Below are positions 26,551-35,505 of a DNA stretch of 64,000 bases, one piece after another. This DNA comes from Rhizobium lusitanum (lineage in GTDB: Bacteria > Pseudomonadota > Alphaproteobacteria > Rhizobiales > Rhizobiaceae). The notes beneath the pieces were generated by a model. It did no database searches. It saw only the letters and a list, made by a program, of their open reading frames with translations, and was not told the DNA's origin. The stretch spans positions 1,860,001 to 1,924,000 of the forward strand of contig NZ_CP050307.1 of assembly GCF_014189535.1 (NCBI RefSeq), given 5' to 3'. The position numbers and the translations under genes were made by a program. How positions within the stretch are numbered: the first letter of the stretch is position 1; every line of letters starts with the position of its first letter.

Positions 26551-27113
26551 GATATCCGATTTCCTCCCTATACGGCCTTGCCTCCCAACGATCCCCGATC
26601 GCGGCGCGTGACACAGCCTCGTTTCTGATGGTCAATTATGGTTGCTTGGGTGCCGGCTAACGGCGACTTGCGCGCCTTCCGCATCCCGGATCTTGCATCG
26701 AGAGATCGACGGCTGCCGCTCGTCTGCAAAGGACGCGGGAACAGCTCTCTCGGTGCTATCTCTGCCTCGCCAGCGAAGATCGCGATCATCAAGGATGAGT
26801 GACATTGCAGGTCAGGATCAGCCGCATTTACCTCGATTTCCGAGCCGCGATGCGATCCCCTCAAATCGCCTGGTAGCCGAAGCCCGTATTATCGGCGGCA
26901 CAAAAAAGTATGGCCCTCATCACCCCAACCCTCCCCAATTTGAAGGAGTGATAATTCATCTGGTATGATGAGTCAATCATCATGTCGTTATAAAAACATA
27001 GCCACCCACCAGAGCCTTTACGCACCGCGTTGCCACGGCGGTGTTGTTGCGGTAATAACTTGAGTATACGAAGAAGGATTATTGCCTGCGGCAAAGCTTA
27101 GAGCTGGGGGACG
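26551..27113. other. Intergenic region with an inverted repeat
   Basis: These 563 bases lie between two divergent units, the MFS gene and the AraC gene. I see no convincing coding frame. ATGATGA (26965-26971) and TCATCAT (26977-26983) form a 7-bp inverted repeat with a 5-base centre. It could be a regulator site for either gene. Confidence 0.45.
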
Positions 27114-27995
27114 ATGTTTCAGCCACGGATGCAAAACAGGATTGGCGGTTTTTCCGTTGTCGGCGGCGTTCACCGCCGCCAATGGAACGGCATCGTCGCC
27201 GATGTCTGGAACGTCAATTGCGCGGCCCGCGCCGGCGGCTATTATGTCGCCGAGGATCCGCGGCTCTTCATCCTGCTCGACCAGCGCGGTTCCGGCACAA
27301 ATGGCATCAAGCTTTCGCCGCGCGCCCAGAGCCGGCCGCAGGATTATGCTCACGAGAGAATGTCCTACATTCCCGCCGGTATGGAACTTTGGGCGGATCT
27401 AGCCGGCATCGATTTCGTACGCCATCTCGATATTCATTTCGATGCCGAGATCATCGGCCAAAGGCTGTTGGAGGATATCGATCCGTCACGCCTCGACAAT
27501 CCGCGCCTGCACTTCTCCAACCCACGGCTGATGGCGCTTGCCGAGCTGATCGCGGCCGAATGCGAAAATCCGGAGCCGCTGCACGATCTCTACGGCGATG
27601 GCCTGACGCTTTCGCTGCTCATCAATGTGCTGCAGCTGCGCGGCCCACAGCCGCGCCGGCGCAGCGAACTCGCTGCCTGGCAATTGCGGCGCGCGGTCGA
27701 TTACATTGAGGAAAATTGCCTGCGCACGATCCGGCTAGAGGAACTGGCATCGCTGACCGGCCTGTCGCAATCGCATTTCAGCCATGCCTTCAAGGCCTCG
27801 ACCGGCCTTCCCCCGCATCAATGGCAGACCAGGGCGCGGCTGGAGCGAGCCAAACAGTTGCTGCTGAAAGGCGACACGCCGCTGACCAATGTCGCCGTCG
27901 AGACCGGTTTTGCCGATCAGGCGCATTTTACCCGCGTCTTCCGCAAGAATGTCGGCACCACTCCTGCTAGCTGGAAGAGAAGCCACATTGCCTAA
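27114..27995 (+). CDS. AraC family transcriptional regulator (siderophore locus)
   Basis: The 293-residue protein has a C-terminal AraC double HTH from about residue 190: LRRAVDYIEENCLRTIRLEELASLTGLSQSHFSHAFKASTGLPPHQW, then PLTNVAVETGFADQAHFTRVFRKNVGTTPASWKR. The N-terminal sensor half has no named domain. GGGGACG precedes the ATG. It lies just upstream of a TonB-dependent receptor and a siderophore-interacting protein, so it likely activates them in response to a ferric siderophore, as RhrA does for rhizobactin genes. That role is inferred from position. Confidence 0.88.
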   Translation: MFQPRMQNRIGGFSVVGGVHRRQWNGIVADVWNVNCAARAGGYYVAEDPRLFILLDQRGSGTNGIKLSPRAQSRPQDYAHERMSYIPAGMELWADLAGIDFVRHLDIHFDAEIIGQRLLEDIDPSRLDNPRLHFSNPRLMALAELIAAECENPEPLHDLYGDGLTLSLLINVLQLRGPQPRRRSELAAWQLRRAVDYIEENCLRTIRLEELASLTGLSQSHFSHAFKASTGLPPHQWQTRARLERAKQLLLKGDTPLTNVAVETGFADQAHFTRVFRKNVGTTPASWKRSHIA

Positions 27996-28087
27996 ATGCC
28001 ACACCCCGCGAGCAATTGCCGACATCGCGGAGAATTGCCCAAAAATATTCAATTTCCCCAGGATCAGACAAGCCGCGCCAGTAAATA

Positions 28088-28102
28088 TGAGTTAATTGCT
28101 CA
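28088..28102. promoter_or_regulatory. IRO-box-like palindrome (TGA-N9-TCA) upstream of the TonB receptor
   Basis: TGAGTTAATTGCTCA is an inverted repeat with outer TGA and TCA nine bases apart. This is the consensus described for the iron-responsive operator bound by RirA in Rhizobium. It lies 57 bases before the chosen receptor start, as expected for an iron-repressed promoter. Confidence 0.65.
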
Positions 28103-28158
28103 TCTTATATGACGGGCTGGCCACTTGGTCGAGCCGACAGGGCGCGAAGTTGGGACTG

Positions 28159-30351
28159 ATGACGCACATGCAGGGATTGAGCAAAGACGGATCGATGTGG
28201 CGGCTGATGGCGGGCGTGGCCATCGCGACGATACTATCCAGCACGCAGCTTATGGCGCAGGAGAGCCCGACGGTGTTGCAGCCGCTGGTCATCCAGGGCG
28301 GACAGAAAGACAGCGAAAAGAACGGCACAGCGCCGGTCAAAGGCTATGTCGCCAAGCAAACGACGTCAGGATCGAAAGCCGATACGCCGATCACCGAGGT
28401 GCCGCAGTCGGTCTCCGTCATCGGCCGGCAGGAAATGCAGGATCGCGGCATCACCAACAAGGTCGACGAGGCGCTGCGATACACGCCGGGCGTCACCACG
28501 CAGCCCTTCGGCAATGACGGCGATACCGACTGGTTTTATATTCGCGGCTTCGACGCGACACAGACCGGCGTCTTCATGAACGGCCTGACGCTCTACAGCT
28601 ACGGTTTCGGCGGCTTCCAGATCGATCCGTTCATGCTTGAGCGTGTGGAAGTTTTGAAAGGCCCTTCCTCCGTGCTCTACGGCGGATCCAATCCGGGCGG
28701 TCTCGTCAACATGGTTCGCAAGGAGCCAACCGACGATCCCCAATATTCCACAGAGATCGGCATCAACAATCTCGGCAACGCCTTCGTCGGCTTCGACTTT
28801 TCCGACAAGCTCTCGGCCGACGGCGTCTATCGCTACCGGCTGACCGGCAAGATCGCCGGCGGCGATACCTATAGCGATGGCACCCATGACCTGCGTGGCT
28901 TTATCATGCCGCAGATCACCGTCTCTCCGGACGAGTCCACCAAACTCACCGTCTATGGCATGCTCAGCGGCCTCGATGAGGTCCATACCGGCAACGGCTT
29001 CTTTCCCTATGTCGGCACCGTGGTCGATGCACCCTATGGCAAGATCAAGCGCGATGCCTTCTATGGCGAACGCAGTATCGACAATCTGAAATACGCCCAG
29101 CAGATGCTCGGCTACGAATTTTCGCACGACTTCGACGGCGGCTGGACCGTGTCGCAGAATGCGCGCTACGGCCATCTCTACAAGCGCGAGGAAGGCCCCT
29201 ATCTGAACGGCTACGTGGACGGCAATCCGCTCGATCCGTCCTACGACGATCCGAACTATATGCTGAGCCGCATCGGCTTCTTCGAGCGCTCGAAGGTCGA
29301 CACCTTCTCGGTCGATACCCGCGCCGAGAACAAGTTCGACACCGGCCCGATCAGCCATGACTTCCTGATCGGCACCGATTACTCGATCTACCGGCTCGAC
29401 CAGGTCCAGGCTTGCTGCGGCTCCAACCCGATCAGTGCCACCAATCCGGTTTACGGCACGGCGCAGGGTGCAAACTTCGTCTACCTCGATCAGGTGCTGA
29501 CGCAGCAGCAGCTCGGCGTCTACGCGCAGGACCAGATGCGCTTCGGTGGCGGCTGGCTGCTGACGCTCAATGGCCGCTATGACTTCGTCGACACCAATTC
29601 CGACGCAACGGTCGGCACCACCTATAGCTCGAACGAAAATGCGCCGAGCGGCCGCGCGGGCCTGGCATACGAATTCTCCAACGGCATCACTCCCTATGTC
29701 AGCGCCGGCACCTTCTTCAGGCCCCTGGTCGGCACCAGCGTCAGCGGCGGCGGCCTGAAACCGGAGAAGGGCGAGCAGTATGAGGCCGGCATCAAATATG
29801 AGCCCGACTTCATCGACGGCCTTTTCACCGCGTCGGTCTTCCAGATCGACCGCAAGAACATGGCGCTGACCGACCCCGCTACTTTCCTGCAGCGGCAGAT
29901 CGGCGAAGTTCGCTCGCGCGGCGTCGAATTCGAAGGCAAGGTCAATCTCGACGACAATTGGAAGCTGCTCGGCTCCTATTCCTACACGGATCTCGAAATT
30001 ACCAAGGACATCGATTCCTCCGTCGTCGGCAATTCGCCCTACCTCGTGCCAAACTCCACCGCTTCGCTCTGGCTCGACTATGCCTTCACGAGCGACGCGC
30101 TTGATGGTCTGAGCATCGGTGGCGGCGTGCGCTATCAGGGCAAGTCCTGGGCAGACGAGGCAAACACCCTGCGCGTACCTTCCGCCACGCTCTTTGACGC
30201 TGGCATCCGCTACGAAAAGAAGGGCTGGGGCGCTTCGCTCAACGTCGCCAACCTTTTCGACAAAAACTATGTCGCGGGTTGCGCCGGGGAAAATGTCTGC
30301 GGCTATGGCGAGGCGCGGACCGTTACCTTCAAGCTCAGCAAGAAGTGGTAA
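28159..30351 (+). CDS. TonB-dependent siderophore receptor
   Basis: The 730-residue outer-membrane protein has a signal peptide ending near TQLMAQE. A TonB-dependent plug follows: PQSVSVIGRQEMQDRGI, ALRYTPGVTTQPFG, FYIRGFDATQTGVFMNGL, VEVLKGPSSVLYGGSNPGGLVNMVRK. A beta-barrel then ends in an aromatic residue (KLSKKW). This is the FhuA/FoxA/FegA-like siderophore receptor family. The start at MTHMQGLSK is preferred over one 21 codons earlier because it leaves a normal signal peptide; GGGACTG is a modest ribosome site. It is transported with energy from TonB/ExbBD, which are not in this window. The siderophore is unknown. Confidence 0.92.
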   Translation: MTHMQGLSKDGSMWRLMAGVAIATILSSTQLMAQESPTVLQPLVIQGGQKDSEKNGTAPVKGYVAKQTTSGSKADTPITEVPQSVSVIGRQEMQDRGITNKVDEALRYTPGVTTQPFGNDGDTDWFYIRGFDATQTGVFMNGLTLYSYGFGGFQIDPFMLERVEVLKGPSSVLYGGSNPGGLVNMVRKEPTDDPQYSTEIGINNLGNAFVGFDFSDKLSADGVYRYRLTGKIAGGDTYSDGTHDLRGFIMPQITVSPDESTKLTVYGMLSGLDEVHTGNGFFPYVGTVVDAPYGKIKRDAFYGERSIDNLKYAQQMLGYEFSHDFDGGWTVSQNARYGHLYKREEGPYLNGYVDGNPLDPSYDDPNYMLSRIGFFERSKVDTFSVDTRAENKFDTGPISHDFLIGTDYSIYRLDQVQACCGSNPISATNPVYGTAQGANFVYLDQVLTQQQLGVYAQDQMRFGGGWLLTLNGRYDFVDTNSDATVGTTYSSNENAPSGRAGLAYEFSNGITPYVSAGTFFRPLVGTSVSGGGLKPEKGEQYEAGIKYEPDFIDGLFTASVFQIDRKNMALTDPATFLQRQIGEVRSRGVEFEGKVNLDDNWKLLGSYSYTDLEITKDIDSSVVGNSPYLVPNSTASLWLDYAFTSDALDGLSIGGGVRYQGKSWADEANTLRVPSATLFDAGIRYEKKGWGASLNVANLFDKNYVAGCAGENVCGYGEARTVTFKLSKKW

Positions 30352-30465
30352 GTGGAGAATAAAAGTATACTTTAATCCGCCACTATGGCAGAGAACCGAG
30401 GATCGCCGACCGCGATCCTCGTCCTCGTTTGAAACGCGAAGGCGATGCAAAAGGAGGCCATCCCA

Positions 30466-31515
30466 ATGATGCATGCGAGAGATTTCACCGCCTCGGGCGT
30501 TGCCACCCACGCCGATGCCGGGCGCCTGCTCGATCAACTCTGCGAGTATTTGGCGGAGCATGTGACGGTGACGCGAAGCGCCGAAGGCGCGCGACTGGAA
30601 ACCATCATCGGCAGTGCCGATATCGCCGTGTCGTCAAACCGTCTCGACATCAAACTGCGCTGCCCGACCGCCGCCAAGCTCTTTACTATCCGCAGCATGG
30701 TCGCCGAACGGCTCTTTGCATCATCCGGCGAGACGCTCGACCTCACCTGGGCCGACGGACCACAGGCCGCCGTCATTCCCGATTTCCGCGAGATCACCGT
30801 TGTCGGCGCGCGCAACATCACCCCGCATATGCGCCGCGTAACCGTCGCAACTGACGATGCCAAACACTTCCTGGATGGCGGCCTGCATATGCGCCTGCTG
30901 ATCCCGCCGAAGAACCGCACCCCGGTCTGGCCGCATACCGAGCCGGACGGCCGCATCCATTGGCCCAGGGGCGACAATGCGCTAACCATCCGCGCCTACA
31001 CGATCCGCAACATCGATCTTGCCGGGGGCGAGATGGATATCGATTTCGTGCTGCACGACGGCGACAATATTCTCGGCGCATCATGGGCGTTGAACGCCCG
31101 CCCCGGCGACCGAGCCGGCCTTATCGGTCCGGGCGGCGGCGGTGTTCCCGCTGCCCGCAAGCTCATTCTGGCCGGCGACGAAACCGCCCTGCCCGCCATC
31201 GCCCGTATCGCGGCCACTGTGCCCGCTGAAGCCGAACTGCGGATTTTCCTGGAGGTGGCGGACAGGCACGAGGAACAATCACTACCTTCGGCCGCATCGC
31301 TGGATGTCACATGGCTTCATCGCAACCAGGCGGCCGCGGGAACAACCAGCGTGCTCGAACGTATCCTGCGGGATATCGTGCCCACCTCCGATCCCGAAAC
31401 CTTCGTCTGGGTCGCCTGCGAACAGGCCGAAGCCCGCGCCATCCGCAATTTCATGAAAACCGAAATGGCCGCCGACCGCTCCCGCTTCAGCGTCGCCGCC
31501 TATTGGCAACGGTGA
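30466..31515 (+). CDS. Siderophore-interacting FAD reductase with N-terminal DUF2218
   Basis: The 349-residue protein starts MMHARDFTASGVATHADAGRLLDQLCEYLAEHVTV. This looks like a DUF2218 domain (about residues 1-95). A ferredoxin-reductase-like FAD domain follows (ITVVGARNITPHMRRVTV, IRAYTIRNID as the RxYT flavin motif), and then an NAD(P)H-binding SIP domain (LILAGDETALPAIARI, FVWVACEQAEARAIRNFM). SIP proteins (ViuB, YqjH) reduce ferric siderophores in the cytosol to release iron. AAAGGAGG precedes the ATG by 8 bases. It follows the receptor by 114 bases, most likely in the same transcript. Confidence 0.9.
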   Translation: MMHARDFTASGVATHADAGRLLDQLCEYLAEHVTVTRSAEGARLETIIGSADIAVSSNRLDIKLRCPTAAKLFTIRSMVAERLFASSGETLDLTWADGPQAAVIPDFREITVVGARNITPHMRRVTVATDDAKHFLDGGLHMRLLIPPKNRTPVWPHTEPDGRIHWPRGDNALTIRAYTIRNIDLAGGEMDIDFVLHDGDNILGASWALNARPGDRAGLIGPGGGGVPAARKLILAGDETALPAIARIAATVPAEAELRIFLEVADRHEEQSLPSAASLDVTWLHRNQAAAGTTSVLERILRDIVPTSDPETFVWVACEQAEARAIRNFMKTEMAADRSRFSVAAYWQR

Positions 31516-31821
31516 GCGCCTGAGAGGAAAAGGATAGAGATCCTATTACCGTGCTGCTCAAAGCGATTTGACCAGACGGTGAAGTACATGGTTTTTGCCG
31601 CCAGTCGTATCGATACGGCTAACGCCGGTTGGGCCAAAGCCTTTGCGCTCCCCAAATGCACGACCGCGCGAATTAGCTTCGGTGACTGCGAGGCACAGCC
31701 GCGTTGCTCATCGAGAGCGTCTAGCTAGACAATCAATAGAAATCGGTTGTGCAAAGTTTGAGTTGACCACCTTCAATGGCGAGGCGACATTCGCAACCAG
31801 GAGCAAGCTGGAGGAAAAGCG
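31516..31821. other. Intergenic region, nothing recognised
   Basis: These 306 bases follow the siderophore-interacting gene. The only open frames are short, compositionally poor and without ribosome sites. No clear terminator hairpin is seen. Confidence 0.4.
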
Positions 31822-32127
31822 ATGGACGAGGCAGACCGTTGGCGCCATATGGCAAATGCACCGAAAGACGGTAGTCGGATTCTGGTCACGATCCGACCTT
31901 CTGAGCAGGGGCCGGCGGAAGTTGACCTCGCATATTGGTCGAATGGCGATCAGTTTGCGGGAGAAGGGTGGCGAGCGTCCGATTCCTCACCCGGGCAGAT
32001 CATCGAATATGCCGAACCGGAATTGAAATGTTGGATGCCGATGCCCTCGGCTAACCTCCGTCGCGCCTCGATGCCTCCGCCATGGGAAGGCGACGATGAC
32101 AAGAACCTTGACGGGTCAGGCATTTAA
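31822..32127 (+). CDS. Hypothetical protein, 101 aa
   Basis: The small soluble protein begins MDEADRWRHMANAPKDGSRILVTIRPSEQG and contains AYWSNGDQFAGEGWRASDSS and CWMPMPSANLR. The pattern (an N-terminal W...APKDG, a central aromatic A.W..., and a late W.P.P) resembles small rhizobial proteins of unknown function, some related to DUF551. GGAGGAAAAGCG before the ATG is a strong ribosome site, supporting a real gene. I cannot give a function. Confidence 0.7.
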   Translation: MDEADRWRHMANAPKDGSRILVTIRPSEQGPAEVDLAYWSNGDQFAGEGWRASDSSPGQIIEYAEPELKCWMPMPSANLRRASMPPPWEGDDDKNLDGSGI

Positions 32128-32238
32128 GAACTCGCACCTGCCTCGCCCAAAAGGAAGTTCTCCTGCGAACTTACAATCGCAAGATGGCATACCCATATAC
32201 CTTGAAAATCGCTTTTCTGCCCAAGGACAGGAGAACCA

Positions 32239-33249
32239 ATGTTCCGCGCAATACCACGTTTCGCTCAGGTCGCAGCCATCGTCGCCCTCGCCGCCGCCAC
32301 ATCCATTGTGAGCTTTGACGATGCCGATGCCCGTCGCGCAGGCTCCAGCGGGTTTGGCAGCCGCGGAACGCGAACCTTCGACACGCCGGCCGTAACGCGG
32401 ACGGCTCCGACCCAGGCCGCTCCGATCGAACGGACGATGACGCCCCAGCAGCAGACCGCAACGCCGTCAGTGGCCGGTGCCGCCGCTGCACAGCCGCGTC
32501 GCGGCCTCTTTGGCGGCTTCGGCGGCTCGATGATCGGCGGATTGATCGCCGGCGGCCTTCTCGGCATGCTGATCGGCAATGGCTTTGGCGGCGGCTTCGG
32601 CTTCCTCGGCCTGCTGCTGCAAGGCGTGTTGATTTTCGTGGCCATCCGCTTCGCCATGCGATTTTTCGCAAACCGCCAACAACCGCAACACGCCACAGCC
32701 GGACCATCGGCAGGCGGACAAAATGCGTCGTTCAATATGAACGCCTCGCGACCCTCCTCCTTTACCATCCCGACGATAGGCGGCGGGGCAGCGGCTGCAT
32801 CGCAGAAAAAGCCGGCTCAGGCCGATGACGAGATTGGGTTGCAGCAAGCCGATCTCGACCGCTTCGAAAAACTTCTGACCGAAGTCCAGTCGGCCTATGG
32901 TTCCGAAGATTATGCTACGTTGCGCCGGCTCACCACGCCAGAGGCGATGTCCTATCTTGCCGAGGAACTCGGCGAGAACGCCACCAAGGGTGTCCGCAAC
33001 AGCGTCACCGACGTTCGCCTGCTGCAGGGCGACATTGCCGAATCCTGGCGCGAGGACAATGCCGAATACGCCACCCTGGCGATGCGCTATTCGAGCGTCG
33101 ATGCACTGCTCGATCGCAAGACCGGCCGGCTTGTCGACGGCGATGACCGCAATGCCTCGGAAACCGCCGAGATCTGGACTTTCGTGCGTAAGCCTGGCTC
33201 GGACTGGATTCTTTCCGCTATCCAGGGAACGGAACTCCACCACGCTTAA
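32239..33249 (+). CDS. Tim44-like domain membrane protein
   Basis: The 336-residue protein has an N-terminal hydrophobic signal or anchor (FAQVAAIVALAAATSIVSF), a Ser/Thr/Gln-rich linker, and a glycine-rich double membrane segment (FGGSMIGGLIAGGLLGMLIG and GFLGLLLQGVLIFVAIRFAMRFF). The C-terminal Tim44-like domain runs from about residue 200 (LDRFEKLLTEVQSAYGSEDYATLRRLTTPEAMSYL, ending in a WTFVRKPGSDWILSAIQGT strand). The Tim44 fold is NTF2-like; bacterial members with this layout are inner-membrane proteins of unknown role. ACAGGAG precedes the ATG. A strong hairpin follows. Confidence 0.87.
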   Translation: MFRAIPRFAQVAAIVALAAATSIVSFDDADARRAGSSGFGSRGTRTFDTPAVTRTAPTQAAPIERTMTPQQQTATPSVAGAAAAQPRRGLFGGFGGSMIGGLIAGGLLGMLIGNGFGGGFGFLGLLLQGVLIFVAIRFAMRFFANRQQPQHATAGPSAGGQNASFNMNASRPSSFTIPTIGGGAAAASQKKPAQADDEIGLQQADLDRFEKLLTEVQSAYGSEDYATLRRLTTPEAMSYLAEELGENATKGVRNSVTDVRLLQGDIAESWREDNAEYATLAMRYSSVDALLDRKTGRLVDGDDRNASETAEIWTFVRKPGSDWILSAIQGTELHHA

Positions 33250-33260
33250 CAATTCCCCAA

Positions 33261-33293
33261 CCCCGCCAGATGCATCCCATGCGTCTGGCGGGG
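33261..33293 (+). terminator. Strong hairpin after the Tim44-like gene
   Basis: CCCCGCCAGA (33261-33270) pairs with TCTGGCGGGG (33284-33293). The stem extends inward through TGCAT/ATGCG, leaving a CCC loop. There is no long T-run, but its position between convergent genes fits a transcription barrier. Confidence 0.7.
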
Positions 33294-33339
33294 TGGAGTA
33301 GATTTCGTGGGTCAGGTGTATCCAACCACCGCAGACCGT

Positions 33340-33924
33340 TTATCCAGCGCTTACCGCTCGCCTCAGCAATCTCTCCGCAGCCACCTTTAGGCATTCTTCG
33401 AAGGCTGTCAGATCAAGGAACAGCCTGTCGGGTTCCACTTCCCGCGTGATGATCGTTCCGCCGCGGCTATCGATGCCGCCATCCAGCATCAGATTATCAG
33501 CCATGTCGAAGTTCTCGAGCGACATTCCGTCCGTTCCGCGATAGCGCCCATCATCACCCAGATGGATGGAATCACCGTAGAAACGGCTCACCCGTTCGAA
33601 ATGGCTCTTCGTGCTGTTTGAGAACGCAAAGGCGGGACAACCGCGAGCGCACATGAAACCCAGTTCGAAGGCCGTGCCGATATCGGCGGCGACGCCCCGA
33701 AAGGGTGTCAGATTGGCGATGATCAGGTCGGAGCCCAGCATCAGGCTTTCATTGATGGCGCTGATCGCGAGGCCGCGCTCGCGTTTCGTTTCGGTTTCTG
33801 GAACGACCAGGTCGCCCGGCGATACCGGCGTGAAACCGAAGCTGCGCGCCAAGGCGATCTTGCGGTCGAGGATTTCCCGTGCGTTCGGAAGAAAAACCTC
33901 CGGGCCTGCCAAATATGCTCTCAA
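33340..33924 (-). CDS. Nucleoside 2-deoxyribosyltransferase family protein
   Basis: The 194-residue protein starts at TTG (MRAYLAGPEVFLPNA), with AGAGG at a good distance upstream. AYLAGPEVF, SDLIIANLTPFRGVAADIGTAFELGFM and the glutamate in GTAFELG, which would be the nucleophile, mark the nucleoside 2-deoxyribosyltransferase fold. Such enzymes exchange or hydrolyse N-glycosidic bonds of deoxynucleosides or nucleotides. In this genome it probably serves purine or pyrimidine salvage or house-cleaning. It is transcribed as a single gene. Confidence 0.85.
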   Translation of the reverse strand: MRAYLAGPEVFLPNAREILDRKIALARSFGFTPVSPGDLVVPETETKRERGLAISAINESLMLGSDLIIANLTPFRGVAADIGTAFELGFMCARGCPAFAFSNSTKSHFERVSRFYGDSIHLGDDGRYRGTDGMSLENFDMADNLMLDGGIDSRGGTIITREVEPDRLFLDLTAFEECLKVAAERLLRRAVSAG

Positions 33925-34052
33925 TCTATTGCCTCTTTGTTGGGGTGAGCGGCTCCGAGATTATCGAGCCGGACGAAAAACTGCCGTGATCATGTTTCCA
34001 TCGCGTCCTGTACACGCCCCGAGAAGACACGGGCAAGGACCCCAGGCCTTGA

Positions 34053-35219
34053 TCAAGACAGCCGCTGCGCCGCCACGGCGGCCCAATAATCGATGCCGTA
34101 GGCGATGGCGTCGTCATTGAAGTTGTAGGCCGGATTGTGCAGATCGGCGCTGTCGCCATTGCCGAGCCAGATCATCGCGCCGGGCCGCTTTTCGAGCATA
34201 TAGGAAAAATCCTCGGAGCCCATGGTCATCGGCCAGTTGCCGTCGACCCGCTCCGCGCCGACGACGCTTTCAGCGGCGGCGATGGCGACCGAGGTCTTCT
34301 CGATATCGTTGACGGTCACCGGATATCCCGGGCGCCAATCGATCTCGGCCTGAGCATCGTAGAGAGCGGCCGTTGCCTTGACCACGTCACGGAACCGCTG
34401 TTCGACGGCGCGGCGCGTCGCCGGCAGCATGGTGCGGATCGTGCCGCCGATCTCGACCGCAGGTGGGATGACGTTCAGCGCCTTGCGGTCGCCGCCGCTG
34501 ATGAAGGTGACGGACACGACGACGGAATCGAGCGGATCGATGAAGCGCGACGCGATCGACTGCAGCGCGACGATCAGGTGCGAGGCGGCAAGCACAGGGT
34601 CGCGGGCAAGATGCGGCGTGGCAGCATGACCGCCAAGCCCGGTCATGGTGATGACGAAGCGGTCGCCCGCGGCCATCATCGGGCCGCTGCGGATGGCAAA
34701 CGAGCCGATATCAAGTCCCGGCTGATTGTGCATGCCATAGACTTCGTCGATGCCGAAACGCTCAAGCAAGCCCTCTTCCAGCATGACACGGCCACCACCG
34801 CCACCCTCTTCCGCCGGCTGGAAGACAAGAATGATCTTGCCGGCGAAATCCCGATCGGCGGCAAAGCGCTTGGCGGCACCCAGCAGGATGGCGGTGTGAC
34901 CATCATGCCCACAGGCATGCATCATGTTCGGCACCTTCGAGGCATAGGGCAGGTTCGTCTGTTCCGACATCGGCAGCGCATCCATGTCGCAGCGAAGCGC
35001 GATCGTCTTGCCAGCGCCTCTGTTGCCCGAAATCACCGCAACGACCCCCGACGTAGCAATCCCGGTCACCACCTCGTCGCAGCCGAATTCCCGCAATTTC
35101 TCCGCCACCAACGCCGAGGTGCGCGGCAGGTCGAAGAGGATCTCCGGATGCTGATGGATGTCGCGGCGCCATGTCTTGGCTTCGTCCGCGATGATGCGCG
35201 ATGCTTCGGACGGTTTCAT
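34053..35219 (-). CDS. M20 family amidohydrolase (hippurate hydrolase-like)
   Basis: The 388-residue metal-dependent amidohydrolase begins MKPSEASRIIADEAKTWRRDIHQHPE. Zinc-ligand motifs are MHACGHDGHTAIL, FQPAEEGGGGG and MGSEDFSYM. The lid/dimerisation segment GHAATPHLARDPV is typical of the peptidase M20D group (hippurate hydrolase, IAA-amino acid hydrolase). It would release an amino acid from an N-acyl conjugate; IAA conjugates are plausible in a plant-associated host but unproven. GCAGGAG lies before the ATG. An upstream in-frame extension of 51 codons is not conserved. Confidence 0.9.
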   Translation of the reverse strand: MKPSEASRIIADEAKTWRRDIHQHPEILFDLPRTSALVAEKLREFGCDEVVTGIATSGVVAVISGNRGAGKTIALRCDMDALPMSEQTNLPYASKVPNMMHACGHDGHTAILLGAAKRFAADRDFAGKIILVFQPAEEGGGGGRVMLEEGLLERFGIDEVYGMHNQPGLDIGSFAIRSGPMMAAGDRFVITMTGLGGHAATPHLARDPVLAASHLIVALQSIASRFIDPLDSVVVSVTFISGGDRKALNVIPPAVEIGGTIRTMLPATRRAVEQRFRDVVKATAALYDAQAEIDWRPGYPVTVNDIEKTSVAIAAAESVVGAERVDGNWPMTMGSEDFSYMLEKRPGAMIWLGNGDSADLHNPAYNFNDDAIAYGIDYWAAVAAQRLS

Positions 35220-35505
35220 GAAAGCTCTCCTGCAAAGTGGCTTCGCACCGGTGCTGGGATCACCGATGACGGGCGGGAATGGATCAAGATCAGACATAGC
35301 GCTGCAAGGCATGTGCGTATAGTCATCTTGCGCGAATGCCCGACATCGCGCCGGAGAAAAACGAAGCACCACTCGCCCGGCGATTTACAAAATGCGCAGC
35401 CGGGGCGATTGTCGTTCCTGCGAAGCGGCAATCGGCGTATATTCGCATTTCGGCTGTGAGCAATGTTGCGGCCGATACAGGCCAAGTATTTATGGGGTAT
35501 GGGTA

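Noticed and set aside
28366..30561. Very long open frame on the minus strand, antisense to the TonB receptor
   Set aside because: It arises from GC-rich codon bias opposite a real gene. The translation is low-complexity and shows no domain.
31595..32026. Plus-strand frame partly overlapping the 101-aa hypothetical gene
   Set aside because: It lacks a ribosome site and a domain, whereas the overlapping 31822 start has a strong GGAGG site.
34137..35459. Long plus-strand open frame antisense to the M20 amidohydrolase
   Set aside because: The translation is rich in Arg, Asp and Gly with no domain, and it mirrors a well-supported gene.
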